Source: Apostichopus japonicus
Lineage: Eukaryota; Echinodermata; Holothuroidea; Aspidochirotida; Stichopodidae
Length of the DNA: 64,000 bases
NCBI RefSeq assembly: GCF_037975245.1
Contig: NC_092576.1
Span: forward strand, 43,157,611 to 43,221,610
Reading direction: 5' to 3'
A program made the position numbers and the translations under genes. The notes under the pieces are model-generated. The model saw only the letters and a list, made by a program, of their open reading frames with translations, did no database searches and had not been told where the DNA came from. This document shows, in pieces, positions 13,968 through 44,345 of this stretch; the first letter of the stretch is position 1, and each line of letters begins with the position of its first letter.

Positions 13968-15240
13968 ATGGAGTTCGAGCCAGAGGAATTTCTCAAAGAT
14001 GTAACTTGGGAAAAATATTGATGGCCTAAAGAAGCCAGATTTGATGGCATTAGCCAAATATTATAGCTTAGGCGTAAAGCAAGCAACGAGGAAACACGTT
14101 GTAAAGAATGGGTTGATCGATGTGTTAGTTGACGAAGAAATTCTCGATGAGTCATGTTTGTTAAAAAAGGGTGAAATTCTGACAGAAATCGGTGGTGACG
14201 CCGTTCAGCTAAAACAGTTAGAAATCGAAATGGAAAAAATCGGACTAGAAAAAGAACTGGAACTAAAAACGGCTCGAATCTGAAACACACCTGAAGGAAT
14301 TAGAAATTCAGGCAAAGTATACATCGGAATCGGAATCTGACTCATCACCCTCCTCGTCAGCTCATCGATCACAACCATATTTTGATGCCTCGAAGTACAT
14401 TAAATTGGTGCGGAAATTTACCGAAATAGAGGTAGATAAATATTTTCGACACTCTGAGAAAGTGGCTGCGAATATGAAGTGGCCGAAAGAGGTGTGGACG
14501 TTGCTTTTATAGAGTAGTTTTCTTGGGAAAGCACGGGAAGTGTATTCGGCTCTCCCTATGGAAAAGAGTGAAAACTACGATGAAGTGAAGCAGGCGATCC
14601 TCAAAGCCTATGAGCTGGTGCCAGAGGCATACCGACAGAAATTTAGGGGGGCTAGAAAAAATGATAATCAGACACATGTAGAATTTGCCAGAATAAAGGA
14701 GCAAATGTTTGATAGGTGGCTCCACTCTAAGGATGTAGGGGAGAATTTTGTCAAATTACGACAATTGTTCCTGATTGAGGAATTTAAAAGATGTATCCAC
14801 CCCGACATCAAAACTCATATTAATGAGAGAATGATTGACACCTTGCATGATGCGGCAACGAAAGCAGATGACTATGCCCTGACCCACAAACTGAGCCCAA
14901 ATAAGTTTTACCAGACTAGGAGCCAGAAACCCAAAATAAACACAGAGGTAAAAGGGACACCCGATTCAAAGGGAAACAGCGGCAAATGGAATTCTGGGGG
15001 CACGAAACCACCAAGTGGGATTGGATTCAAAAAGCAAGTTACTTGCTATAATTGTAACAAACCTGGTCATCTCATGTCACAATGTTATCTGCTACAAAAT
15101 CAAAATTCTCAAAGAAAACAGGAGGGATTCTCAAAATCACCCCCTAATACAGTTGGATATGTTGCCTCACAGAGGAATTCGAATCGAATTGACAAAGAAA
15201 TCCAAAAGAAGGAGTTAGCCAAAAATCAAGTGAATAAGGT
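13968..15240 (+). pseudogene. gag: Decayed gag: SCAN-like capsid region and CCHC zinc knuckle
   Basis: The start MEFEPEEFLKDVTW is at 13968 and the frame breaks after about 17 codons (frameshift near 14010). It breaks again near 14278 and has an in-frame TAG near 14512 where a glutamine codon is plausible. From 14540 a long open frame carries a helical region (about 14780-14900, around EEFKRCIHPDIKTHINERM and ending DDYALTHKL) like the SCAN-related part of Gmr1-type Gag. A CCHC knuckle follows at 15044-15085 (C-x2-C-x4-H-x4-C, CYNCNKPGHLMSQC). Gag would form the particle and bind element RNA. With two frameshifts and a stop it is not expected to be functional. Confidence 0.8.
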
Positions 15241-15545
15241 ATTCCAACCATTCATTATGGAGGGTAGCATATCAATTAGTGATGATTTTTCGCCCCAACA
15301 AATTAAGATTTTTAGGGACACAGGTTGTTCACAGTCGCTCATTTTAGAAGAAACGTTGCCCTTTGGTGAACAGAGTTCGACTGGAACGTGTGCATTAATC
15401 CATGGAATAAAGATGGAGACTATCAGTGTTTAACCTAGAGTGTGGTTTGGTGTCCGGCCAAGTGCTGGTTGGTGTTATGTCGGAATTGCCGATAAAAGGT
15501 GTTTCCATGATGCTTGGAAATGACCTGGCAGGGGATAAGGTTCTC
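15241..15545 (+). pseudogene. Retropepsin-like protease remnant
   Basis: The catalytic signature lies at 15317-15331 and reads DTGCS in the context FRDTGCSQSLI; elements of this group usually have DTGAS. The frame ends at a TAA near 15432, and the protease tail (VSMMLGNDLAGDKV) continues in another frame up to about 15541, so a frameshift splits the domain near its middle. It would process the Gag-Pol polyprotein if intact. Confidence 0.75.
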
Positions 15546-16349
15546 CCTAATCCCATTGTTACAAATACGCCCTCTAATGTTAGTAGCCACGAGGAAGATG
15601 AAATATATCCTGCGTGTGTAATGACTAGGGCAATGAGTAAAAAGGCAGTCTCGGAAGTGGAGGAGTCTGAGAGCTGTCAGAATGATTTCTTCAAGTTGGC
15701 AGACACATTTTTTAAGGTGTTGAATGACACAGAAAGTAGTTCGGGAGATAATCAAAAGGTAGAAAAAGAAGATCCTTTGAGTCGCAACAAATTGAGTTTA
15801 GAACAAAGTCGTGACCCTGAACTGATAGATTTAGTTAAAGAGGCAGTGACCCCACAAGAAGCGGAGGATAACCATGTCTGCTTCTACAAACAAAATGGCG
15901 TGATGATGAGAAAATGGCGACCGCTAGATGCACCTGCAGATGAGGAATGGCAAGTGGTGCACCAAATTGTTGTACCCAAGGTGTACCACAGTGACGTCAT
16001 GAGCATGGCCCATGATAGTCCAATGGCAGGACATTTAGGCGTCAGGAAAACCTGTGATAGGATTCTAAAACATTTTTGGTGGCCCAAAATCAGGAGTGAT
16101 GTGGCTGATTACTGTAGGTCGTGCCATACATGTCAGGTGGTTGGGAAGCCCAACCAGAAAATACCGCCTGCACCTTTGAAGCCAATCCCTGCTTTTGATG
16201 AGCCTTTTAGTAGAGTCATTATTGATTGCGTTGGTCCTCTCCCTAAAACGAAATCAGGCAGACAAAATTTGGAGCAAGGTCAAGCCAAAATGAAACAATG
16301 GTATGAAAAAAATGCTAAGAACAGAGTGTTCAAACCAGGAATTATTTAA
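15545..16349 (+). pseudogene. Integrase remnant: HHCC domain kept, catalytic core deleted
   Basis: A linker rich in acidic residues leads to the zinc-binding domain: His at 16011 and 16032, Cys at 16113, 16122 and 16131 (YCRSCHTCQ). The first core Asp is in VIIDCVGPLP near 16220. At about 16266 the frame jumps from KSGRQN straight to EQGQAKMKQWYEKNAKNRVF, a stretch typical of the C-terminal end of gypsy integrases, so the rest of the DD35E core is missing. TAA ends the frame at 16349. Confidence 0.8.
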
Positions 16350-16362
16350 TTATTAAAAAGGA

Positions 16363-16590
16363 ATGTCTTGCACTCCTGTTATCACTGCAACATTTCGATG
16401 TATATTTGCATGCTACTGTACCCTGTGCTTGTGTTTACTGATCATAATCCTCTCACTTTCATACATAGAATGAAGAATAAGAATCAGAGATTAATGAGAT
16501 GGAGTTTAACTTACAAGAGTATAATCTTGATGTGAGGCACATAAAAGGAAAAGACAATGTGATGGCAGATGCAATGTCCTGATTCACATA
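16363..16590 (+). pseudogene. RNase H C-terminal remnant downstream of integrase
   Basis: Two short segments in different frames match the gypsy RNase H end: one reading LLLSLQHFDVYL near 16374-16410, the other VFTDHNPLTFIHRMKNKNQR from about 16430, followed in a shifted frame by HIKGKDNVMADAMS near 16540-16580. At least two frameshifts are needed to read it. No reverse transcriptase motif (YxDD) was found before it. Its position after integrase is the key evidence for the Gmr1-like gene order. Confidence 0.75.
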
Positions 16591-16810
16591 AATTTATTGT
16601 ATATATGACAAGACAAAGATAATGTCACTATGCATGTGTATAAAGAACACTCAGAATTATTTATTATGCATAACTTAAAAGTTGTTTGATGAATGTTTAA
16701 CAAAAATTTGTTCAAGTGTAACAAAGTTCATATTTTATGATATAGTATGTGATAAGATATAGCAGAATGTAAGAGATAAGAAAGTTTTCATTACATTCAA
16801 ACTTTCCTTT

Positions 16811-16821
16811 AAGGGGGAGGG
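16811..16821 (+). other. Polypurine tract
   Basis: AAGGGGGAGGG lies immediately before the TGTTACG start of the 3' LTR, the expected place for the plus-strand primer. Confidence 0.8.
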
Positions 16822-18061
<1,240 letters not shown>

Positions 18062-18119
18062 AGTAATATATATGAAATTAAAGTCAAGAAAATTAAACAC
18101 ATTGTGCAAGGGTACTTAC

Positions 18120-36512
<18,393 letters not shown>

Positions 36513-36520
36513 TGTATATG

Positions 36521-38798
36521 TGGGTCATTCCGTGTCAAATCACGGATGGCTGTTGCTGCACCCTTTCCAAAAATTCCCAAATTTATTGTATGATTGGACC
36601 ACCATAAAATAAGCATATTCTGAAAATTTCAGTTGCATTGCTTTACAATTGGCCGATTTATCACACTTTGAAATTCCACAATTTGTCGCCACCATGGCAT
36701 TTTGGCATTTTCTTGACTTTTGAGGTCTCATTTCTCAGCAATTGAACATTATACTACCTTTCTAATACAGATGCCTAAAGAGTCTATCCCTTAGAACAGG
36801 AAAATAAAAAATTAGGCTACAAAAATATTTTCTTGTGGAGTTAGGTCAACTTAAAAGTGTCAAAATATTTGATTTTTGTACTTTTCACTAAAAAATGTGC
36901 TATTTGTAGTGATGAATTACTCCTAAACCATTGCTTCAGGGTACTTGATTCTTTCAGAGGTTATTATGTCTAGTACAAATATTACAAAATAATGATTACA
37001 ATGCTTTCCTAGACTATGTTTGTAAGTTGTGCAACTCTAAAGTTGCTATTTCATGCTGCGATTCAGCATGAGGTAGGGGTTTTGATGCCATTTTTTTACC
37101 AAAGTAACCATTGTTAGAGGTGTCAGGGTTTATACTTTATTAATAAGTATAAAGTTTTTACACATTAACAAATTTCAGGGTTCTAGCTGTTCTCAATATT
37201 AAGTTATGAAGTTGTTAAGTTGCTCCGATGTACAAAAGAGGTCGTTTTTGACGGCCAATAACTCAAAACGCGTCAAATTAAAAAAAATTGATAATTTTTT
37301 CTGGAAGAGATATAGTACCACCCTGTTTGTACAAAAAATTTCAGGAGGGTGTTTTGCCTTATTTTGAAATGAAAAATCCTCAAAGTTTGGGATTTTTACA
37401 AAACAACGTTTTTGCCTGTTTTGATGTTCCATGAGTTTTGACCATGGGTATTGTACTGTACTTCAAGGTCATTCAGTTCAATACTGTGCAGTTTTTAATT
37501 TCATATAACAAAATACTATTTGCAATGTACTTGGGTGCTCCTGGTTGAATTCATTTAATTTGAAGACTTATAAAATGAATTTCAACCAGTACACACATAT
37601 GTATGTACAGTGTGTTCAGTACATACACTGTACTGAGTGTATATGTACGGAGTGCCATGAGTGCCAGAAGACTATGTTAAAACAACACTAACACACTGTA
37701 CATGTACACCCAGTACAGTTTTGTACTGTACATACATGTACTGGTTGAAATTAATTCTATAGTAAAGTCTTCTAATTCAACCAATTGTATATGTACAGTG
37801 TGTATATTAGTGTTAGTTTAAACATAGTCTTCTGGCACTCATGGCACTCCGTACATATACACTCAGTGCAGTGTATGTACTGTACACACTGTACATACAT
37901 ATGTGTGTACTGACTTTGACAAACTTTGAGGATTTTTCATTTCAAAATAAGGCAAAACACCCTCCTGAAATTTTTTGTACAAACAGGGTGGTACTATATC
38001 TCTTCCAGAAAAAAATTATCAATTTTTTTTAATTTGACGCGTTTTGAGTTATTGACCGTCAAAAACGACCTCTTTTGTACATCGGAGCAACTTAACAACT
38101 TCATAAATTAATATTGAGAACAGCCAAAACCCTGAAATTTGTTAATGTGTAAGAACTTTATACTTATTAATAAAGTATAAGCCCTGACACCTCTAACATG
38201 GTTACTTTGGTAAAAAATTGGCATCAAAACCCCTACCTCATGCTGTATCGCAGCATGAAATAGCAACTTTAGAGTTGCACAACTTGCAAACATATTCTAG
38301 GAAAGCATTGTAATCATTATTTTGTAATGTTTGTACAAGACATAATAACCTCTGAAAGAATCAAGTACCCTGAAGCAATGGTTTAGGAGCAATTCATCAC
38401 TAAAAATAGCACATTTTTTAGTGAAAAGTACAAAAATTAAATATTTTGACACTTTTAAGTTGACCTAACTCCACAAGACAATATTTTTGTAGCCTAATTT
38501 TTTATTTTCCTGTTCTATGGGTTAGACTCTATAGGCATCTGTAATAGAAAGGTAGTAGAATGTGTAATTGCTGAGAAATGAGACCTCAAAAGTCAAGAAA
38601 ATGCCAAATTGCCATGGTGGCGACAAATTGTGGAATTTCAAAGAATTTTAAATCGGCCAATTGTAAAGCAATGCAACTAAAATTTTCAGAATATGCTTAT
38701 TTTATGGTGGTCCACTCATGCAATAAATTTGGGAATTTTTCAAAAATGTCGAACTACAACATACCCCAAAATCTGGTGATTTGATATGGAATGACCCA
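36521..38798. mobile_element. 2.28-kb foldback element with nested palindromes
   Basis: The termini are TGGGTCATTCCGTGTCAAAT and its near-perfect inverse. The outer arms run about 36521-37395 and 37919-38798 with only scattered mismatches; inner arms about 37590-37700 and 37790-37912 are also inverted copies. About 190 bp of the left side (37396-37588) has no partner on the right. The 8-bp TGTATATG flanks both ends (36513-36520 and 38799-38806), consistent with a target duplication of hAT or P-like type. No coding capacity is seen; the paired open frames in the two arms are mirror images. Confidence 0.85.
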
Positions 38799-39587
38799 TG
38801 TATATGTATATGCATTGATTAGATGCATTGATTATGGGTTTTTTTTACTTTAATTTGTAATTCAAGCATGTCTGTTTAGAAACAAAGTTTAAAGGCTATC
38901 ATTAATTAGTTTTCTCTTATATTGTTTGATCCCAGATTGAATGAAACTCATTGACGTAAATAATAGATCAGATCATACAGTTTTAGGCAGTTGCTAAAAC
39001 TCTGGGTATTCTCTATTCTTCGCCAGTCCAAATATCACAAAGTGAGAATCCTAATTTTTAGTTGATTTTCCTTGTCTGAAACTTCCTTACAGTACTGTAT
39101 ACATCTGGGAAGTGGACAGAACAATTTCTAAAGTATATCTATAATTTTGGGAACTGTAGTACCCTACCCTAGAAGGGGAACGTTGAAGGTCAGTAGTGCA
39201 AAGGAATAAATAATCTTGTTTGATAAGAACTTAAAGTACATGGGAGGGGGGTGTAGAATATCACTTCATAACATCCCTCTTGCCTTGAGAAAGTTTTGAA
39301 CAAATTTCTCTTTAACTTGTAAAGTAGGTAAACTTCAAAGTTACATCAAACAAATTTCATGATAAAAAGATCTTACATCATGAATATAAAAAGCATATGA
39401 TAAAAAAAAATACAAGTGAAAGATTTTTGGTCAATGAGAGGTTTGATGTAAATGAAAGGAAAAGGACTGTTCCAACCCTTAAATTTTAAAAATGTATTTT
39501 ACACTTAAACAATAGCATATTTATGCATTCTACTTTCAAGACTCATGTTCTGTGAAACACACTAAAAATATGTCACCATTTTCCATA

Positions 39588-39762
39588 GGTAAGGCTACAC
39601 ATGAATACCAATGGTGCTCTCGGAATATAAGTCCTAGAAAAGTATCTGCAAAACTAGGTACAGTATTCTACCAAAGCAGACATGAAAATCATTATCTTGA
39701 AATTCAAGATTACTTTGTCAGAAAGAACACTGATAACAGTATATTCATTTGCTGTCTCTGTA
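39588..39762 (+). other. Possible exon with CCLC motif
   Basis: Between TTTCCATAG and GTGAGC lies an open stretch that includes the peptides ATHEYQWCSRN and SIFICCLCK. The splice signals fit, but the sequence matches no family I know and no neighbouring exon was found. It may be a chance frame. Confidence 0.2.
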
Positions 39763-40675
39763 AAGTGAGCATTACTATACTTGACGCATCAAGTCTTTGC
39801 ACATAATCGACTACACATAAATCATTAAATGCAAGTGTCATGGACCAAATCAAAGGTTAAAGTAAAAGCATATGTACATATCAACCTGCAGAAACCTACG
39901 TTGCTAATGTAGAGCGAACATTGTAGTTAACCTTTCCCTTTCCCTCTCCCACCTTACACAGTATATGGTATAGAACGGCATACAGCTGTTAGTAAATATT
40001 AACACTAACTCGAACCACATAAAACTACTCCAACTGTAAGTATCTATTCCAGTTCCTGTTACACTGTGCTGCACTGTGCCACACAGTATACAGTGCCATT
40101 CTTACACAGATTCACTTTTATCTTTTATCTGTAATCAATCCTAGGGCAATTTTTGTCTCTCTTGCTCTTCTGCCCAGCACGTAGAACTTGTTAAGATGAA
40201 ACCAGTACACTAATTTACATAGCTGACACCGATGCTTTCACACAGAGGTAAAATAATTGTTACCTAAGATGTGGTTATTAGGATGCCAAATTTATGTCTA
40301 TCGAGAAACAGAACTAAAGAGTCATCTGCTAAACCTGTTCTAGTATTATGTTTATGGTCATGCATGTTGGAACAGGTGTTTACATTCATGGATATGTGAG
40401 TTGGTGCATTGGGACATTTGTACATTTCATGGTGAGATCTTCCCTTACTGCCATTGTTTAGAGTAGGTGCACATATTGCCATGTCAAAGATTTGATGAAT
40501 TTATTGTAACTTTAATGACTAGAAGTCTTGGGATTGGTCAATATATTATGGCATTCATGGTATTGAATTGAATGCAACAGATGTATAGTGGTTTGATGTA
40601 GTGACCTGTAATTGGTATGGCCTGAGGCTGTTTTCTTTCTTGAATGTGTAATCATAGAGCTATAAACAGAGGTGT

Positions 40676-40725
40676 AATAAACTGGTGACTGTCAACCAGT
40701 GTTCCAATTACAAAAAAAAAAAAAA
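40676..40725 (+). other. AATAAA followed by A14: possible retrocopy 3' end
   Basis: AATAAA at 40676-40681 is followed 30 bp later by fourteen A residues (40712-40725), the layout of a polyadenylated transcript copied back into the genome. The parent gene and the left edge were not identified. Confidence 0.4.
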
Positions 40726-41993
40726 TATTGTACATGCACCTGTGTATGTAGGTTAAGCAAAAATTACCTGCACAAACAAATCATTACCTGCACCACAAGT
40801 GAAAACTACAAAAAGGGTGTTTTCAAAGTTACTCCTGGGTTTTGTTTATGTAGGCCATTTCGGGATATGATGATTACTGAATATTTTACTTGCATGCACA
40901 TGCACACATAGCTTACATGTGTTCCTACACACGTGCGTATACACATGTAAACTATTTAAGTAACATGCAGTCAAAAGTTACATGCATTAATTTTGGTGCT
41001 GTCAATCCCTTGAATTCACATGTCACCACTGGTTTGACAGATTTGCTTGCAACTCTCCAATCTTTTCGAGCAATCACTAGTAATTTCACTAATATCCACT
41101 ATAAATTTAACTTTAATCGCTGAGTAAAGTGTTGGCCTAATCCACAAGTTGCAAATTTTATTCTACATCACACCAAAATAAATCTACACATGTTTTTTAA
41201 AAGCTATATACTGACCTATCAATATGAAGCATTTGAGAGATGCAAAAACTCATCTTCACATTTTAAAAAAAGTATTTCTTTCCTACAAGGTGAAACACAT
41301 TTGCCAATGGTTGGTACTATTATGAAGAAAAGACCTACAATAGCTACAATATGAAACTCCTATATTTTTGCATTAAAGGCATACATGTAAATAACATTTT
41401 TGGTAATGTACATACACAGTAACTCGTAGAAAATGACAGGCTAACCCTTTACTATAACCTATATACAAACTATGCCATTTAAACTGCTTCTGTACACATA
41501 ATACACATGACTTTATCCACTATTTGGTTTTGGCAAAACATTCCTGAACAATCCATTACACAATAAATATCTTCTGCTTGTGAACAAATACTTCTGGCAG
41601 ATATTGCATTACTGGGTGGAATATCATGATAGTCTTATATTATAAATTAATAAAGAATGGACACGCCCCTTGCTGTAGCTGCAAATCTAAACATCCCATT
41701 TTGAGTTGAAAACCTTGATCAGTGCGTGCAACTGAATGAATTTCATAGCTCTCAACTCTGCTTGTTAAAAAATGTGACTAGTTTTCATTTGAATCACTCT
41801 AGTTGCTAATGGTTGAGGTTGAATATACAACTCTAAAGGGGCTTCACAATTTCCCTTTCTAGTTTCTAATCTAACAACCTTTTTTTGATGCAAAAGAGGA
41901 ACTTCAAGTACAGGTACAGATGCAACAACTGGCATTTCTAGTGAATATTTCAAACCCATTGGGAAGCAATTCACAATGAAATTCAGACCAGTT

Positions 41994-42083
41994 GTGAAGC
42001 AATTCAACTAAAATTTTCAGAATATGCTTATTTGTGGTGAACCATGCATACAATAAATTTGGTAATTTTTAAAACAGGTTCCT
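41994..42083 (+). repeat. Orphan fragment of the foldback element arm
   Basis: GAAGCAATTCAACTAAAATTTTCAGAATATGC and the following 55 bases closely match 38667-38755 of the right arm. It is a short, diverged copy without the element's ends. Confidence 0.75.
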
Positions 42084-42713
42084 GGGTAAATTACTGTACT
42101 TCATGCATCGTCAAATTTAAAGGATTTTCTATGCATATTTCGTAGAAAGTTATTGATATAGCCTATCCCTGGGTAACTGTAATTTTCGTGAAGCTGGTTG
42201 TTTACAGACACTGCAAAGAGCCCAGGGTAAATATTGGATCAGGTTTTGAGGCTTTGCGTATGTGTAGTTTAAACTCTGAAGTTCAAACAGGCTTATGATA
42301 TGCACCATACAAATAGTGAATAGTGAACTGTGGAATTTAGCAAGAAAAAATAAACCTATGGAGTTGGCGACAGGGAAGTACAATATAAGGGCTAATGAAT
42401 GGGGGACTGGGCGGTGAAAATTGATTGAAGGGGCAGGACAGGCGAACAGAGGTAAAACAGTGAAGCTAGTAAGGTACTTGACCACCTGCCCTATAGTGTA
42501 GAATATATCCGCACAGTATGGGATTGGGAATTGATACGATAGCAACTAGGGCCTAGTAAAAATAAATGGAATTGTTGTTCGATCGGGACCTAATTTTTTA
42601 GTAACATTAATGGGTTAGGATACACTTACCCTACAATATTATTACAACACTTGCTTAAAATAATACTTTATGGCACGGTTATGCTTTGATCTCATTGGGG
42701 AGAGTACAAAAAC

Positions 42714-42915
42714 ATGGAGACAGCATGGTTTCACTCACCCGTTAAATTGCCAATTGCACATCAAAAAGTTACACAAATATTAAAAACCACTGGTAAAAAA
42801 ATAAACATCAGCTCTGGTCTGGTCTCTGATCCTCAGGGTTGTCATCTCTATGAGTGGAAATATTCCTATGATTGCCTTTGCAAATCTAATTTCAAGCCTC
42901 AGGTGGCAACTAAAG
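42714..42915 (+). pseudogene. Candidate exon upstream of a SET domain
   Basis: Open from ATG 42714 to donor GTATGT at 42916, ending ...PQVATK plus one base. Joined to the acceptor at 44222 it reads K-G-Y-G-V, the usual beginning of a SET domain, which supports the pair being exons of one former gene. The peptide contains GCHLYEWKYSYDCLC, not recognised. The next exon is frameshifted, so the gene is probably dead. Confidence 0.4.
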
Positions 42916-44221
42916 GTATGTCTTGAACTAAGTTAAGCCATCTTGATGCCAAGTTCAAACTTTTGTCTTCAGTATGTTGTCTTCAGTATGACACCTTATC
43001 AAAGCGATGAGCCAAACATTCGATCCGGGTGATCCTCCTTTCGCTCGACCGAGCCCAGCAGTAGCCTATCGTCAGGCGATGCGTGCATGGTTGCGCCTAT
43101 ACCTCCAGAAAATAAAAATTAGTGCCTATGTGGATGTTTCAGTGCTTTGAAAGTAGTTCAGCTGTTTTAAATCCGCTCTTGCACCATGAAATGTTTATTG
43201 CAAAAGCATTATAATTTTATGATATTTTTCTAACCGATGCAACTTAGATGTCGTGTAAAGAAAAGGTTTGGGCCATTAAAAGAGGCTTTTCACTACTGTA
43301 CTAACAAAGTTGATAAATGGGGATTTTCAATCCAGTTTATTGATGACTTTATTGTTGAGTCTAAATTTGTCTCAAATACAACAGCACTGGTGTGTATGTT
43401 AGTTGAGCTTTTTGAATTATTCACAGTATTTGACGAACAGTGTTGTGAATGGTAATAATATGCTTAAAATGTATGGCAGTAAATGTATACATGTTGGTCA
43501 GGGGTAGTAGATATGTGCATTGTGCAGCTGCTCTCTTGAATGTGGGGCTTAATGTAAAATTTCAATTTAATTTGGCATGATCCCATGCAAATGATCTGCA
43601 TAATATTTGGTATGAAGCTATACTTTAACAAGAATTTATATAGTACATGGCAAAATCTCATATTTGTGGTGCAACCAATTTAAAATCAGTCAGATAGCCT
43701 ATGCACTACATGTGTTCTTATAAACATGATAATACTGTATATGAAGGGCACTATGTTAGCATTAGACTCAAATTTATGTTGGTCTTGAATCGTAAAAGAG
43801 CCCTATCGTTAGGTCTTCCAATAGTTTATCTTTCCAATATTTTGTAAGCATGATATATCGATTACTTGGTACAAACTAGTAGTTGATAGTGTTAGTTAGG
43901 ACAACACATTATGTCATTAGTTATTTAAGTGTTGTTGCACAAGATCATTTTAAATCAGCTACAGGTACAAAAAATAATTGAAAATGGGTCATTCATGTAG
44001 GTTTATGTCATATTGCATGTGTACAAACTATACCGTAAACCTGGAGGTACAATAGATGATTCAAGAATGTCTCCAAATTATTAGGTTGACAGGGCTTTTA
44101 CTTGTGAATGCCTAAATGTCAATTACATGTTGTAATCAACTCTCATATTATTGCGCGTACTATGATGGCCAGAAAATGATATTAACTTGACCAACTGTAA
44201 CTGCATATTTTGTGGTTACAG

Positions 44222-44345
44222 GTTATGGAGTATTACACATAGGAAGTTCATTAAAGGGGAGTTCCTAGTAGAGTATTGTGGAGAGCTAATTTCCCACAAG
44301 GAAGCTCTGAAGAGGGAAACGGTGTACCATGAGGAAAAGGATGGG
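44222..44345 (+). pseudogene. SET-domain fragment (KMT5A-like), frameshifted
   Basis: After acceptor TTACAG the first codons continue as GYGV. The frame then has to shift by one base near 44234 to give HRKFIKGEFLVEYCGELISH, followed by KEALKRE and EEKDG up to a possible donor GTAGAG at 44346. GEFLVEYCGEL is the conserved first SET motif of lysine methyltransferases; the spacing and the A-x-x-RE segment resemble KMT5A/SET8. The remaining SET motifs (NHS and the tyrosine end) were not found within the next 3 kb; short exon-like pieces at 44731-44814 and 46783-46858 do not match them. I read this as a broken copy. Confidence 0.65.

Larger units (their letters stand above)
38807..41990. other. 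Mostly unrecognised sequence
   Basis: No conserved domain seen. It contains one exon-like frame (39588-39762) and an AATAAA plus poly-A pattern (40676-40725), described separately. Confidence 0.4.

Noticed and set aside
42150..42545. 131-codon minus-strand frame
   Set aside because: No domain, no splice context and no similarity recognised; likely a chance frame in low-complexity AT-rich DNA.
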